A stretch of DNA of 64,000 bases, taken from positions 28,418,402 to 28,482,401 of the forward strand of contig NC_067199.1 in assembly GCF_000699445.3 (NCBI RefSeq), given 5' to 3'. Below the pieces are notes generated by a model. That model saw only the letters and a list, made by a program, of their open reading frames with translations. It had not been told where the DNA came from and did not search any database. Shown here in pieces: positions 11,601-26,300 of this stretch; position 1 is the first letter of the stretch; every line of letters begins with the position of its first letter. The position numbers were made by a program, and so were the translations under genes. This stretch comes from Schistosoma haematobium (taxonomy: Eukaryota; Platyhelminthes; Trematoda; Strigeidida; Schistosomatidae).

Positions 11601-11999
11601 TAATAGAGATATCTAAAGGATATAATAAAGAATAACTTGGCGGACGAGCTAAGCTTGGATATTTTGTAGTTATATTTGTAAAGAACGAGAAGACAAAAAC
11701 TAAAGGACGGTTTATCTTAAATCTATCAGTCATCCCCCTCTTAACTCAGAACAATATACTCAGAATACAGTATATCCAAATGCTTCTTTTATTAAGATAT
11801 TTTTCGAATTATCATACAGAATTACGTAGCTATGGTGACTGCATGCACTAGGAGAAACCATTGTGATTAGTAAATATTTTTTATTAAATTAATGTGAGGC
11901 AAAAGGAAGGGATGAGAAAGTGATACCCGTATAAGTGAAGGATTAAAATTAGAAATAATAAAACCGGAGTAGTCTTATTCTAATATGTACAGGGAGATG

Positions 12000-12508
12000 G
12001 CCCCCGAATGCCCAGATACGACCGAGAGTGAGAAGGGTCCACTGTCACTCTTGAAAAGCTCTCACATGGCCACACGTATACAGCCATTGCCATGGAAGTC
12101 CTACTCACTGCCTTTTCGCAGCAACAAGGGTGTTGTTTACGAAACTGAGAGGACGAAAAGCGAATGTCCAGCGCTTTGGGTGTACACGGAGGGTCCACCT
12201 AGAGGAGTTGGAAGACCCCGATTCCAAACCAATCGTGCACATGGGCTTCAGGATCCTGAGGGGAAAAGTGGCGTATAAACCTATTGTTGGTCACCAGCTA
12301 CCATGAGACCACATCTAACGTCGCTTAATTGCCTCGTGGATTATACCTTTAGGTCAAAGGCTCAGACAGTAGTCCCCTAAGAAAATCACCTACTTCGGTT
12401 TGAGCGCCCTGGCAGTATTCTAGACCTTACAGGAATCTAATTTGTGTGGCGCATACATATTTGGTGCTTCATTGTGCCAATATTTATGTTTAAATAAATA
12501 AATACATG
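12000..12508 (+). mobile_element. Short (0.5 kb) non-autonomous element with RTE-like 3' tail, copy A
   Basis: About 500 bp, no coding capacity, homologous over its length to 38768-39282. The 3' end (TTTGTGTGGCGCATA... CCAATATTTATG...AAATAAATAAATA) is the same as the 3' end of the RTE copies at 54.3 and 60.5 kb. ACAGGGAGA before it and ACATGGAGA after the tail may be a worn target-site duplication. Confidence 0.72.
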
Positions 12509-13339
12509 GAGACAAATGGTGGATGTTGCTGCTCCAATAAAGTCGATTTGAATTACACTATTCAAATTTCTAGACTGATTGTCTATCTTATTCCCTTTAA
12601 TCAGGAAGCTGAGATTTCACTGCATGGTGTTGGCCATAGGTTAGTGACTTTATGGATTGATGTCATTTTGAAAATAAGCACCGTTTCAAAGAAAATTTTA
12701 AAGAAACAAAATCACTTAATTTCAACACTTTTAGAAATTTTGATAAACCTAATGAATGTGTCGGATGTGTTCTACTCAACATCACGTTCAACTACCACAA
12801 GACTAAACAACCACTACAAAACCTTTCTTTTATATATTACTATCATTGAAGTGACTGCTTCTATGAATTTGGCGTTCATCTCGTTGTCAATGAAGTATGG
12901 TAACTTGGACTGATGCATATGTGCTGGTCCTACGTCGTAGGTGTGTGACTGACAAAACCAAAGGATAAGATATTCATGTCTAATAACTCACACACGAATT
13001 TAGCTGTGCGAATCCCCCTCATATCTACACGGTGTAGATTCTACATCACAGGAAAGTAAAACTGAAATTACTTAGATCCAACTAAATTTAACATAACAAG
13101 ACCTTAAAGGGTTAACCAATTTTTGTCTGAATAAATGACACAAATGAAGTTTGTTTATTTACATACTGATGGGAAGTTTTCCTACATTTATAGAAGACTA
13201 GAAAGCCTAACAGACAGGACCCTAAACTGATGAGGACCAGAAATCGCTGTAAATGAAGACTTCAAGCTCTAAACACAAAATGTATTTGGTCGATATGTCA
13301 TCCCCATGATATATTAGACACGGATAGGAAAGTATAATA

Positions 13340-13560
13340 GAAAAAGAACAAAAATAAATAGAAATTCGTGTATGGGAGTGAAGTAATGATAACAATTATA
13401 ATAATGATGGGAGAACCAGTTCAATTAAGAAAGATACAACCCAGCAAGGATTCATTCAGTTTCTTTCTCGCCACTTACTTCTGTTCAGAGCCATGTCTGA
13501 TAACGTCACAAGCCATCTTTAAGACGTCATACTGAATGAATTTCGCACATGTCACCTTGG
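13340..13560 (-). repeat. Old RTE 3'-end fragment
   Basis: The plus strand CTTCTGTTCAGAGCCATGTC and TGATAACGTCAC align with the 3' region of the RTE copies (CTTCTATTCTGAGCCATATC, TGATAACGTC). Flanked by sequence I cannot assign. Confidence 0.45.
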
Positions 13561-16500
13561 CCGGAATTCATAGCAAACTGATACGAAAAGAATTGGTCCA
13601 AATAATATAATCTTATCCCATCATGTCAGCTGAATTTCACTATCGAGTCTCCGAATTCACCTTAAAGTTTACAAAGTACAACTTTAACTACGGTATCTGA
13701 TCGATCCTTGTGAAATATCCTGGGATCGTTTATGTAAAATCAACTATGACATTTACTAATAGCAACCTGGGCTTCACAAAAACCCAATACGTGTGGGTCC
13801 TGATCATCTATAAACCCTGAATTTATCAATAATCGAAAGTACACTCCGTTTCATTGTTGTATTGACAGTGAATCAGTAGGAAACACCCATCGCCTAACTG
13901 TTGTGAAAAAAAGTTTTCAAGTGGTTTCAGTCTTTAGCAGGTTGACTTTTATGGTCTTCTGAACTTAAGGGAGTAGATTTCACTAACTTGATGCCCTTGC
14001 TCCTAGTTTCCCCCTCGGTGTCAAATGGGGTTGAGCTTCGTAAGTACCAGAAAGGGGATCCAAAATAAATCTGGTTGCTAAAGAGTCATAAGATCATCAG
14101 CTATAAGGTGGCTTGATAAACCCACTTTAAATTGTTATCATGTCCCCATAGAGGTCTATGTTTACCTTGACTGATCTTAATACTTCTGGAGAAAGTTATA
14201 TATAATTGCATTCATTTCTAGTGAACTCAACGACATCAATTGTCTTTGGTTGAGAGGGTGAGCTGACTGTGAGGTTATGCGTACTGGAAATACTTCAATG
14301 AATTCGAGTTTCTCCAAAATATACCCCGTTGGTTTATATCAGGAGCACACTGAAAGCTAACGAAATGTTTCTTGTCCAGAGATATCATGAACAATTTGCG
14401 ACCTGCGGAGTAAGAACCACTGCGATTATGAGGTAGGGTCTGACAACTCAAAGTCTGTCTAGTTTGATGCTAATGAGCTTTATATTTGATAGCAAGATTC
14501 CTGCAAGTGGAATGGATTCCGGTTGTTTTATACTTCACACAGCTGATTATATACTGCCTGTATGACCCTACACATTTCTTTTTAAGAGGAATGAGCCATT
14601 TCTCGATACAGAAGAGGATTAAGAAACAAGGACCTAGACTTTTATTGTTTAAGACGGGCGACAGTAGTAGTCGAACTATACCTATAAGCCTTACTTGCAT
14701 TCACCCCGGACCCCACATTTGATGTAAAGTTGAGATTTTTAGAACAAAAACAGTAGGGATAAAAATATTTTTGGTTTAGATGTTTGCACAGAAAGCACCT
14801 GAGAACGTTCGCTACGATTAAAACGATGAGACATTCACGTGAGGTGCCTTGTTGTGCTTTTTACAGTGATGAACATCAGTGAGCTTAAATTTATTTATAA
14901 ATACCTTCAGCACAGTACCACGAGGAAATTAATGTTCTCAAATTTGACCGGGACTGAAAAAATGTGATGAGATATTTACGATACGTAACTAACTACCACT
15001 ACATTGAAGCTAATGAAAAACTGCCTGTGACGAGTTACAAAAAAGTAGGATTTAAAAATGTATTAAGAATTTATTTGATCAGGTATTAGGTAGTAAAACC
15101 CGCTCAAAAATACCGATTTCTCTGAGGAAGTAATACTTGCTTACGGGACAAGACGTGATATATTAGTAATCAAAGTCAGCACTCTGTGGCCAGTTGCATT
15201 GTGCTGAAGAACTCGAAAACAACTACAGTTCATCAATCACTGCGGAAACATAGCGCACAGTGCAGATCTGCCGCCAACTCGATGTTCAATGGTAAACAAC
15301 TAGAGGTTTGTGTACTTATATTAATCTATTCATTCACTGAAAAGGCAGTATTTCATGCTTCGTTTGAAAGTATCACTACAAGGCCTGAGCAATCCTTTCT
15401 AGTTGAGTACAGAAGTAACGAACCATTGAGTCGTATGTCAGTGAAATATAGAGGGCATAGAAAATGAACTGAAAAGCCAGAAATAAGATGGATATGCATC
15501 AAATTTAGGTACGTTGTCCTATTATCAACTTGTGCAGCTGATTACAGAGGGGAGTTGTGTTTACCCCTTCTGTTGATTTATTAGAGGGGGAGCTGAACAG
15601 ATACTTACATCCTTCCTTCCGTTTTTGAATCCCATATAGCATGACATTGTTAACTGCTCATAATTAAACACACTTTTATACATACGTCTCTGGTTTTACC
15701 GTGTTTTTGGATGTGATAATGGAACGAATAATTAACTGTCATCTATATTTATAGACTGTTGTAATATTTACATTACATTCTACGTTCGGATATACTACTG
15801 AAGCCATATCGTCTCATTGGAATTATTATTTACCTATAATTGTGAATTCTGGTGCCAAAATCAACAGAACGAGCGCCAACCTGCTGATTTAAGTAATGTC
15901 CTTAAACTTTTATTTGTGTTATTATCTTATGCGTTGTTTATCGCTACATTAACTGTTGGACGTAATAACTTTATTGCTGTTTTTCGGTTAATGTACTTTT
16001 TGGTCCACCACAAACACAAGAAGAAACTCATTAGAAAATGATTCATACAAGCCCTTGAGTTTATGTTTGCACGGATAAATTTTACGATTACACTCTGTCG
16101 TGCCAAAAAGATGAAAGAGCATTTCAAGCTCACCTTGTTGGTGAGGTCAGAAAGCTCTGCTATTATTTTAATCTCAGCTGCCTAAAAGTTTACCAGTATA
16201 TCTGTTTTACGTTCAGAAAAGACGTACTAAGTTCCGTATTCTAAATGAGCCTTGATATATTCCAGATGTCAAACTAAGATATATAATCACTACAAAAACA
16301 TGTAGTTCTCTGGGCTCATTGAAGCTAACTAAGCAAAGATATGTAGTTAGCATAATCCATGTCTCATTAATCCGCCATGAAAATTATCTGCTCAAAAATT
16401 GCCATCTTATTTATGTTATTTCACATAAGCACCCCAGAGTTCCATAGTCGTATTTAAGGCATATAAATTAAGACGATGTTCACTTTCAAATTCTTCACGT

Positions 16501-17312
16501 AGTTTTGTCATTAAATATATTGTTTAGAATTTGGCGATATTATTTTTAGGAAATCAGGGGTTGAAGGCATCCGGCAGGTAAAGGTGGTTTGATATCCACT
16601 CTCATAAACCAGATCTACTGTGGACTATCAGAAGTAATTTTAGTGATCCGAAGGTCATATTATGTATTCTCGCTAGTGATGCCTAAGACTATCCAGCTCG
16701 TATTCTAATAATCACTTATGGGCCAGTAACCTGGTGAGAGAGAAATCTGTAAGCACAGTCGGAATTACTGTACTTGGAACTCAAATTATCCACGGAATGA
16801 TAAACGAGGAAGTCATCGATTAGCACAAATACCAAAGTAATTTGTCATGATCATAATTATTATTCCATAATTTGACTGATGCGTTTTGCTCTCTATCTGA
16901 AGACCTGTTTGTGTCAAAGCTGTAAAATAATGTCCATGGTTAAAGCACATTTATATGGAAGTCCGAAAGGTACACCTCGTCTAATTTTCATTTATTTAAT
17001 GTAGTTTATTTATTTTACATTACATTACTCAGACTCAGCATATTTTGTTTACGTCACATTTAGATATTACTAACACTTCTTATGCATTAAATGAAAACTA
17101 AACGTATAAGAATAGCACAGACATACAGCGCTTGACAGCCTTGTTGTCCGTAACATCTCTTTAATCGAGGACATCAAAACCCACTCAAACCAAAATTCAG
17201 GAATGAAAGGATCCCAAAGTACGTCTCGGAAATGGTCATTGCATCGAAAAGTATATAGTTCAAACTGACTAATTGATATAAGAGAGAAGGGGCATCGTGT
17301 ATCTAGATATTA

Positions 17313-17435
17313 TCTGGTGTGGATGCGTGGCAAAGCTCCTTGGGCTAGGGGTGTGTCCAGTAAAACTAGTGAGGTCAGCATCAATGTCCAAGACGTGCAA
17401 AACTATTTATTTTGAGGACCTATTAGTTAGATGTG
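17313..17435 (+). repeat. Diverged repeat pair, left copy
   Basis: Shares TCTGGTG.GGATGC.TG, TAAAACTA.TG.GGTCAGCATC and CTATTTATTTTG.GGA with 19042-19165. The family is unknown. Confidence 0.5.
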
Positions 17436-19041
17436 TGGTCTAGGTTGGTACTAGCATGCTTATTTATAGTACTAGAATATTAAATCTCTCCCGCAACTGT
17501 AGATTTGCCATGATGTGACTACTTAATCTATTAGACCTGACGTGAAGTTCGCGTCATTATCTATACTGACTTGTCCTACGTGACAGTAAGTGGTTGCTTC
17601 CAAGAGGTGATAAAGAATACACTTGGGCTCAGAAGAGATTAACATATTTTATATGAAAGTCAAGGGGTTATATAGTGGTGACCGCATATGCATGCCTGAG
17701 CCATGACATTTCAATCAATTATTCCCTCATTCACCAACTCTGACGTTCTCACTGAGTTAAATGTTAATATAAATCTTCTCGATTATCGTGTGTTCACCTT
17801 CATGAATCATCCTGTTGAAAACCAATGTCACGACATATTTACCGTTTCAGGTATATCACATGAAGATTGCTAGGATTACCTAATCATTTAAAATCACTGG
17901 GTTTCTCAGACTCTTTTCAAGTTTTGGATGGTGATTATTTTCTTTTCTAACTTTATGACTATGATTCTTCCTTAGTCTTTCACTAATCGGCGATTTAATA
18001 GTGCTTTGCACTAAAAAAACTCAAACTGTCCCATGGGTGGGACTCACAAACTTTTACTTACATTTACTGAAAAGCCCATGAGCCATGGTTTTATGTCATT
18101 AATATGTTTATATGCCGATAAAAGTTATACTGATAAGAGAACGCTAGTCCCATAACTAATTCAAGGTCATGCAACTTCTGTTTACTAAATCAATAAGTAT
18201 TATTTCAAGATAGGGGTGCATATAGGACGACTGAATGTCACACAAAATTCGAAAATACGTAACTAATTTCAGCTACTACAATGCATAAGAAGCGAACACA
18301 CGTATTTTTGATAGATCTTTTTTCAGTATAAGTAGTGCTTTAAAATCTCATCACGATTTGACTACATGAAGTGTTCTGCACTATGAGAATCTAATCAAGT
18401 AATTGTCCTTACAAAATAAATTATGATATATGATGTCAAAGAATATGACTGAAATTTTGAAAGGGACAATAAGAATAGGTTTACAGAAACTTTTGACTAA
18501 ATAGTTCTTACTCACAACCCTAAAATTCACAACACTAGCTAAGTGACATGAATAGGTGATTTCTTATCATTAATCAAGACGATTCGCTAATACTAGCTAG
18601 ATCGGTATGGAGCACTAAACACCGTATAAACTAGGTAACTAACAACATAATTTCTCGAGATATTTCTTCTTGAACAACATGGATTTTGACTTGAATAAGT
18701 CTTATCATTTGACATCAGTCAGGTTTAGAAAAACTGAGTATAATTACATGCTAGCGTAGAACGGTTGAAGTCTTCTCATTTATACCTAGATATTTAACAG
18801 AATATTAATTTCCCTTCATGTCACAAACAGTAATATTGAAGATGCCACAGGTATTCAGAGTTTGATAACGCTTTAACCAGTAACACCTTCTAATATGGAG
18901 CGTATCCACCAAGTGAAATCAAAAGACAGAAGCGAGTAGGTTCGAAGATACATTTGATAGGCTATCAATATATCGAGGATCGTCTGATCTAATCTGGCTA
19001 GCTATTGTAGTAGATGTTGAGCACGGCGTTCCCACTCATGA

Positions 19042-19165
19042 TCTGGTGCGGATGCATGACCGAGTACCTTCAGCTAGGTGAGTTCATTAAAACTAATGTG
19101 GTCAGCATCCAATGTCGAAAACTTACAGAGCTATTTATTTTGGGGATTCATTTACCGCTATAATA
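19042..19165 (+). repeat. Diverged repeat pair, right copy
   Basis: Direct-orientation partner of 17313-17435, about 1.7 kb away; perhaps the ends of one decayed element. Confidence 0.5.
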
Positions 19166-20698
19166 TCATAACTACTCCTCATGTATATACATATGATATA
19201 TGTACATAAATTGAAAGTGGCATGGTTGTTGTTGGACTGGGTACTTTAGTATACTCTTGTACATGGTTCAAAAGTCGTAAAAAGTAAATTGTACACAGAA
19301 ATTACACAATAAACTGGTGAACTAACTCTTGAACTGTTATTGATATATGTTATCCTGCACACGAACTATTTGAGATTTCATTAAAGGACTTACAGTAATA
19401 AAACTTCCTTCCATTCATACTCATGTTTATCAGAGGAACAGTTTGATTTATGATTATTTTGAATCCTCAAGGTTTGATATATTTCCGCAGACTGCAAGAA
19501 GTACAGTTCTAGTTGTCTGTTACATTTGTATTCAAAACCAACTTAGCTACTTATTCTTATGTTAGTAGCTCAAGTACAATTCATCTGTATATACTGGTTC
19601 AAGACTAAAGACCACTTTTTATTCTTGTTTTGACTTTATGACTGTTTCCTTGCGATTAAGACTGATATTCAAATTAAGCTTGTGACTAAACCTAATCATT
19701 ATAATCGGATTTTTTCGGCTCAGGTTAATCAGACGTTGATAAAGGAAAATACAGAGAAACCAAATAATTCTCTTGTGAAAAGCAATCATTCTGTATAACA
19801 ATGAAGTTGTAAGCTGATATTATCTGGTAGAAATCGATTTCATTTAAAAAGACACTCAACCAGCCTAATGAGTGACGACAAGATTGATAGTTACATCTTC
19901 TATGGCTTTGATCTGTGGTTCAAGTACTAACTCTGATTTCCAGGCCTTAATTTTCGTAGTTATTGAATGATCCAAAGAGTCACTTATCATACAGGTTCGT
20001 AAATATTTTTAACGATTACTCATCACATTTATGGTTTGTATGAGCCTACTAAAATTACAAATGACAAAACCCTTCATTTATTGTCAAACACAGTTTTAAA
20101 TAGTTGTTTTCTCATATATACTACTCAAAAATATCTAACAGTAAAAAAGTAGCTCATTATCAGTAGTTTTATAAGTAAGAAGACGAATTATTTTCAGTGA
20201 AAAATCATTTTAGAAAAACATTTTGAAAAGTGTTTAAATGGCGATAACCAAACATAATTTCATCAAATTATGGGTTATCTCATTATTAATCTCTTTAAAA
20301 TGTATATATTTAATAAATATCCCATAATGAATAATAAGAACACAATGAAGTAGAAAAATAATAACAGTGAAACCAGGTCATGTGTTAATATTCAATCTGA
20401 GAAGGAATCATTATAATTATTGTTGAACAGGAATTATATAAAACTAGACATTTTGCATTATGACGACTAAAATAACTAGAATATAACACTTTCTTCTTTA
20501 CTAAACTCAAGTCCTTCTTAAAGAAAATTTATTTGTTTATTTATATGGTAAGAGTTTTTCTCTTACCTAAAAATAATATAATATGATGTATGCAATAGAA
20601 TAAATGATGAGTTTTCACTGACCACGTACTAGAAACAGTAGATAGTCTTTTAGATACTGATGTTTAAATCCTCATTAAATGTATGAAAGAAAAATTAG

Positions 20699-20700
<2 letters not shown>

Positions 20701-20772
<72 letters not shown>
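20701..20772. repeat. (AT)n microsatellite
   Basis: 72 bp of uninterrupted AT, the longest pure tract with a single motif here. Confidence 0.95.
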
Positions 20773-20774
<2 letters not shown>

Positions 20775-23016
20775 TTATAACGGGATACTATTGTCTTAAT
20801 GTGTGACTGTCGATTATGCAATCGATTATCTGAACTGATACGGTTAACGTGATCGAGTGACTAGTATTCATAAATTCTGAATGATTGACCGAAATTTTCA
20901 AATGGAGGAACCTCAGAAAGCAGAAAGAGTTGTTAGCAATGATGAGACACATATGTACCGAATATTTGCACAAAAATGAAAATGATCAAAATTTATTTCA
21001 AACTTAAATGATTGTTAGAGATTTACAAAATTCTAATTTCGGGATCCATGTAAAGTTGTGGATATACGCTGCTGTGGTATTCTAAACCAATATGGAAAAT
21101 TTATCTATTGCGTCTAGGTTTCTAAAGATTTACCGGTTAATGTCGTTTCAAATATTTCCAAAACTATATGAATGTCTACAAACCATCTAGATAAATAATT
21201 ACGAGTACAAAGCTTTGACCTTTTTATTCAAAAAGTATTTGTGTTTAACCCTTAACTCTCTTGGTAACAAAAAAATGAATAGTGTTAATAACTTATTCAC
21301 CATATTTCAGGAAGTCTTGATTATTATTACTACCATTATTATTTATCTATCTTATTTTGTCATATTATGTAACAGTGTTCTGGAACTATCACAATAATTA
21401 TTTACAAAAATACAACTAAAAAAACTAATTACAATTTCACAATCTGAGAATTTTTTACTGATCTATGGTGTTAACTCATTCCTTTTACGTATCATATTGA
21501 TGTTGTGAACCGTACAAATCTGTCAGCTTGTATGCAGCTGAAACAAAATCAACGAAACACAGTGAACTCCTTGTATTCTGAAAATACTGTTTTTGCTTTA
21601 TTTAACTTGGTTGAAATTCTAGAATTATTCAAATAATTAGTAGTGAGTAGATGTTTGTCTTGCTACTCCTAACACTGACTTAATCTGTCAAAAGTAGTGA
21701 AAGGAAAATATAACACAACACACCATCAAGTATTTTCACATTTTTGAAAAAATCTATTTACATCTCTAACTTGATGATAATTAGCATATTCTATTACTCT
21801 ATGGATTTCAGTTGTTTTAGATCTGTTATTTCCTTAATCACATAAGAAAGACCCCATTTACATAAATTAAAAGCTTTATGACTACATTTGTTAATAGTTT
21901 TTCATGCGACAAAAGATATAATCATGTAATCTGGGAGGGAGCATTTTAAAATGTACCATCACTCTAGTTTTCTCTCAAGTTTAATTATAGTAGCTTTATG
22001 AATATCCTTGAAATAAGATAACTTCATTTCTGTGTAGATAAGCAAAACACGAAATTATATTCCTTAAAAAGAACTTATTCATATTTCGGAAAAATGAGTT
22101 AACCTTGATCACTATTTTATTAATATTTTTATGGTATCTAAAGTGGTGAATGTTAGATCTTAGTTCCTATGGTGTACACTAGCATCTAAGTGATGATGAA
22201 GTGGTTCATTTACTGTCAAACTACTCGAATTTCAATCAACCTACCATATATATGAATTCCATTCTACATTCGTGGGTTTAGACAGTTGTTTAGTATGACC
22301 AACCATCCTACGAAAACTTTACATTCTTACATATTATTCCTAATCATGGTTTCCATTTGCTATATTACTTTTAGTTTCCTTCCATATCTAACAAAATAGG
22401 TTACGATGATGTAATATAGAATATTATAAACAAAATTTAACAACCTGTATAAAATTTATATTATGAATTTATTCATTATTCAATAATTCATTCCATAATG
22501 TTTATACTTATCTCCTATTTAATTATAAATATTTTACCGAAACAATAATTATATGTTCTAACATGACTAGTAAAAAATCACTTTCATTCATTTTCAATCT
22601 ATTTTAACCCACATGCTTAACTGTTGAAAAAGCTCAATAATTAGCTATCATCTTTCATTCAATAAGGGAAAAGATAATTTTAAAAAAAATATTCTATGTG
22701 GTAAATTAGAGGGGAACAGAATTTATGCCTTTAATATTAATATAAGAGAATAATGATTTTAGTATCTACCTATCACAGTTTAAATTATAAACTGGACAGA
22801 CTAATATGTCCTCGCCTATTTATCACTATTATTCATAGTTTAATATAAGGTGGAGAAATACTAACCAATGAGCTTATGATCCGTACTAATCTAACTTTTT
22901 AATATTTATTTTAAACTATTGAAAATGTCTAGTTTCTTAATTTTCCATTTTTGTTCATAATTTTTGGGAACTGAAGTAATCCTAAGAAATTGCTAATATT
23001 CTTATTGAAAAAAAAG

Positions 23017-23333
23017 ATGTATACAGATGATGGATGTTGGATGCAAACTAATGAAGATGCATTGATTCACCTTCGTCCATCTCCTCATCATGAATTTCAT
23101 AACCTTTGGATTACCGAATCAACCTCAAAACCATATTCATTTAATATTTCATCGACTTATTCGTCTAGTTCATCACCAGTACCAGATCCTTCATTTCTTA
23201 CTGATAACACGACAAATACTTCTGTTATATTAGATAGTCAGTATAATCCATATTTCAATAATACTGGAAATTTACATGTACCATATAGATACATGTGGGA
23301 TAAAGAAGATGATTATTACCTGTATACATCCAA
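23017..23333 (+). CDS. ETS gene coding exon 1
   Basis: Opens with [20 protein letters not shown]; Ser/Thr/Tyr-rich, no known domain. Ends with two bases of a codon before GTAAGT. It is placed in this gene because its phase matches exon 2 exactly and no other partner is nearby; the link is an inference. Confidence 0.7.
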
Positions 23334-26300
23334 GTAAGTTTTATCTTTTTGAGATATATCAGATTCATTTTTTAGAAGGTATAGATAACTGAGTTTAATA
23401 TCAAAAAGAATAAATACATTCGATGATAAGCTTTAGAGGGTTCTCTGTAGAAATATAAGTAAATGTTACTGAATAAGTGATACTCACGTGAAAACTTGCA
23501 AAAATTTACATTATTCTTTGAAAATCTAACTATCAAAATGCTAAAACAATTAAGACTGGACTGTTTGATTATCTTTTATTAAAAAAAAGTTGATCCCTAG
23601 TGCGGATACTTCAAGACTTCAGTTTCAGCTATTGAATCATTGATTGTAAACATATCGAATTTATTCTCAAACAGTTCGTTAGTATGATCGGCTTCTATAA
23701 TAGTGGCATAATTCTCTATTTCCCAATTTTACTGAGTTATATCTTAGTTTTGGAATACATGTTAGGTAACATTTCATCCATATAAGTACATTTTGTTAAG
23801 TCCACTGATTTTATCTTTGCTACTAAAATTGATGATTATTTACTGAAATATTTTTCTCAAATTTGTATGAATTGAAGGCACTTTACTTAACACAGATCAA
23901 TTAAGGAGTAAGTGAAAAGCAAGAAGCACGGGATGAGTGTTCCTTTGTCATTCAGGACTTCTCAACAGTATTTGTCCATAACTATACAAAAATCTTTTGT
24001 CAATTAATGATCGAATCCTTACGAATGAATTGCTTCGAAATGGATTTGTCTAAGTTCTAGTGAGATTCTATGGAGTTAATCAAATGTAGGATGAAGCAAT
24101 AAATCATTAACGGCTTTATATGAGGAATATGAAGCATAACAGACCAGTAAATTCTGGAACTGTGACGTATAGAATTTATACCCAGCGGTCTAAAGATACT
24201 GTGCTCTTTGTGAGAGCCAAAGATCGTCTCTTGGTGGGTGATCATTTTCGAGGAGTCATGGATTAGGGTAAAAACAACTTTCTAGTCCTCCCTGGTTTGC
24301 ATTAACATTTCAACTAATGTCAACTGACAATAAAAGCTATCTAGAGAAACAAATATAAGAATTTAATTATATTTCTGGTGTCATTTGACATAATACGACA
24401 GTTGCTTACATAGTCCACCGACTATCCATTAGTTTAAATAAGTAAAAATCTCAGATACTTTCGTCTTAATAATTTGCACTATCTAGTAAATAACCCCGAT
24501 TAGAAGAAAGTCCGTTAGTTCATGATTTCTGTTGTCTTAAACCAGTATCTTTGAATTACACGAAATTAAGAATGAATCACATTTCATATGATATTACGCA
24601 ACGCTGACAATCTTAAGTAAATGATTAGAGAGTACAACCTCTTAAGGTGGTTTTACTAGAACTTTGTACAATCTCGGATGGATTAATGGTTCAAAGTGAT
24701 GTTCATTTTTTAAAATAATCATAATAACTCTGACAACGCTTTTTACCCTAACTGAAGTTTATTGTTAAAATTTGAAATACATTATCAGTTCATTTATACT
24801 ATACACGAAACAATAGTAAGAACGTTCTCGATGGATGCTACTAAGATTGCAACAAAAGTAGTTTCTTTTACTTGCCCATATTAAATAATACTTCTCCTAT
24901 GTAACGAATTTAAGTACCATCTATTAGAGATTTTAATTAAGTAGCATTATCAAATTGCTTGGGCAAGTATGTGTTTACTATTGGTAAGCTTTTGAATTGA
25001 AGGAAGATAGCTATATCAAAAAACTAACTAATCTTCCTTAATATAGAACGTAGTAAAACCATTAAGGGTAAAATATCACTAGTCAATGTATTCAGATTGT
25101 ATGGTTGCTGACAAATTATAAGAAGAAACACACTTATACTTCACATTTATCATCAACTCTACAACTTTGATGGAACCCTATCATAAACCACAGTTTCATA
25201 CCCAAACTTTTAGGATAATCACTCAGAGATTTCAGTATCATCTTTCAACTTAGCCCAGAAATAGTATATAGTTGAATCTTAATCAGATGATATATTTTAT
25301 TGAACTACCAAACCCGATTACCAGTAATTCTTGCATTTTCAGCAATTATTTAATTGTTTTTCTTAGTCATAATTATCACAGGTAAACAAAAAGACTACCA
25401 AATCTAAACGAAATTACTATTCCACCAACAGACTAACCCTCCATAATTTAATGTATTCATAAATTATTTAGATAAAACAGGTTTCAATGAAACCATAATT
25501 TAAATTTGCTTAAATAAATGTTTTCGGATAAATTAGTAACATATCGCTCAAGTATATACAATCCAGTTACATTCACAATTCGCATAGTCACTTTTAGAAT
25601 CAATCTCTTGGATACTAGTATACAATGGTTGTTTATTGAATAACATTTAAGGCTACACATATCTTAATATATTTCAAAAATTTTTTTAATGATTTCATGT
25701 AGCTTTACTGAATTATTGTGAAAACTTGCACTGCTTCAAGTTTCCGTACTTAAAATGGTGTAAAACTTGAAAAAAAACTGATTGTAATATTAAATTAGCT
25801 AGAGAAAGTAGCTTGAAAACTTTAAGATGTCTTAAATGTTACACTTTAGTCTGCAGTCACTAATACATAAGAAATAGTTAAGTGTACATTTATAACCGGT
25901 TGCTTTTGTGCAAATAATTATAATGAATTACTTGTTTATGTGACTTGATAAACTTCATTTTGAAATCTCATGAATAAAGTACTCAAATATTACTGAAAAT
26001 CATTTTATGCTTTTACTTAGTAATCTCTAATTTAACTACTAAATTTCCTATCTATGATGATAGTCTGAAATTGTTATAATATTTTATGTAATCATGATTC
26101 GACTTTCAAATAGTTGTTAGCCATTTTATGATTATGTCTACTTGACATAAAATTCGATTTTCATTTCGTAGAAAGTATCATAAACTACATTCTTTGATCA
26201 TTGATGTTTTGAGTACTGCATTTATTTCGTCTTAGAATCTATATAACACAATTAAGCTTGTTGTAATGACTTTCTAGTTGTTATACTGAGCTATTTTTGG

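Larger units (their letters stand above)
12510..22989. other. Gene-poor intergenic stretch
   Basis: AT-rich. Holds the old RTE end (13.4 kb), the repeat pair (17.3/19.0 kb) and a microsatellite. 13.6-17.3 kb is somewhat less AT-rich and probably made of decayed elements I cannot name. No coding exon could be supported; the regulatory region of the ETS gene is expected in its right part. Confidence 0.55.

Noticed and set aside
11449..11733. 94-codon minus-strand frame at the OXSM 5' end
   Set aside because: A different frame from the KAS start; it reads through the micro-intron.
12506..12913. 135-codon open frame after the short RTE-tailed element
   Set aside because: It starts in the insertion tail, has no family motif, and has no splice context.
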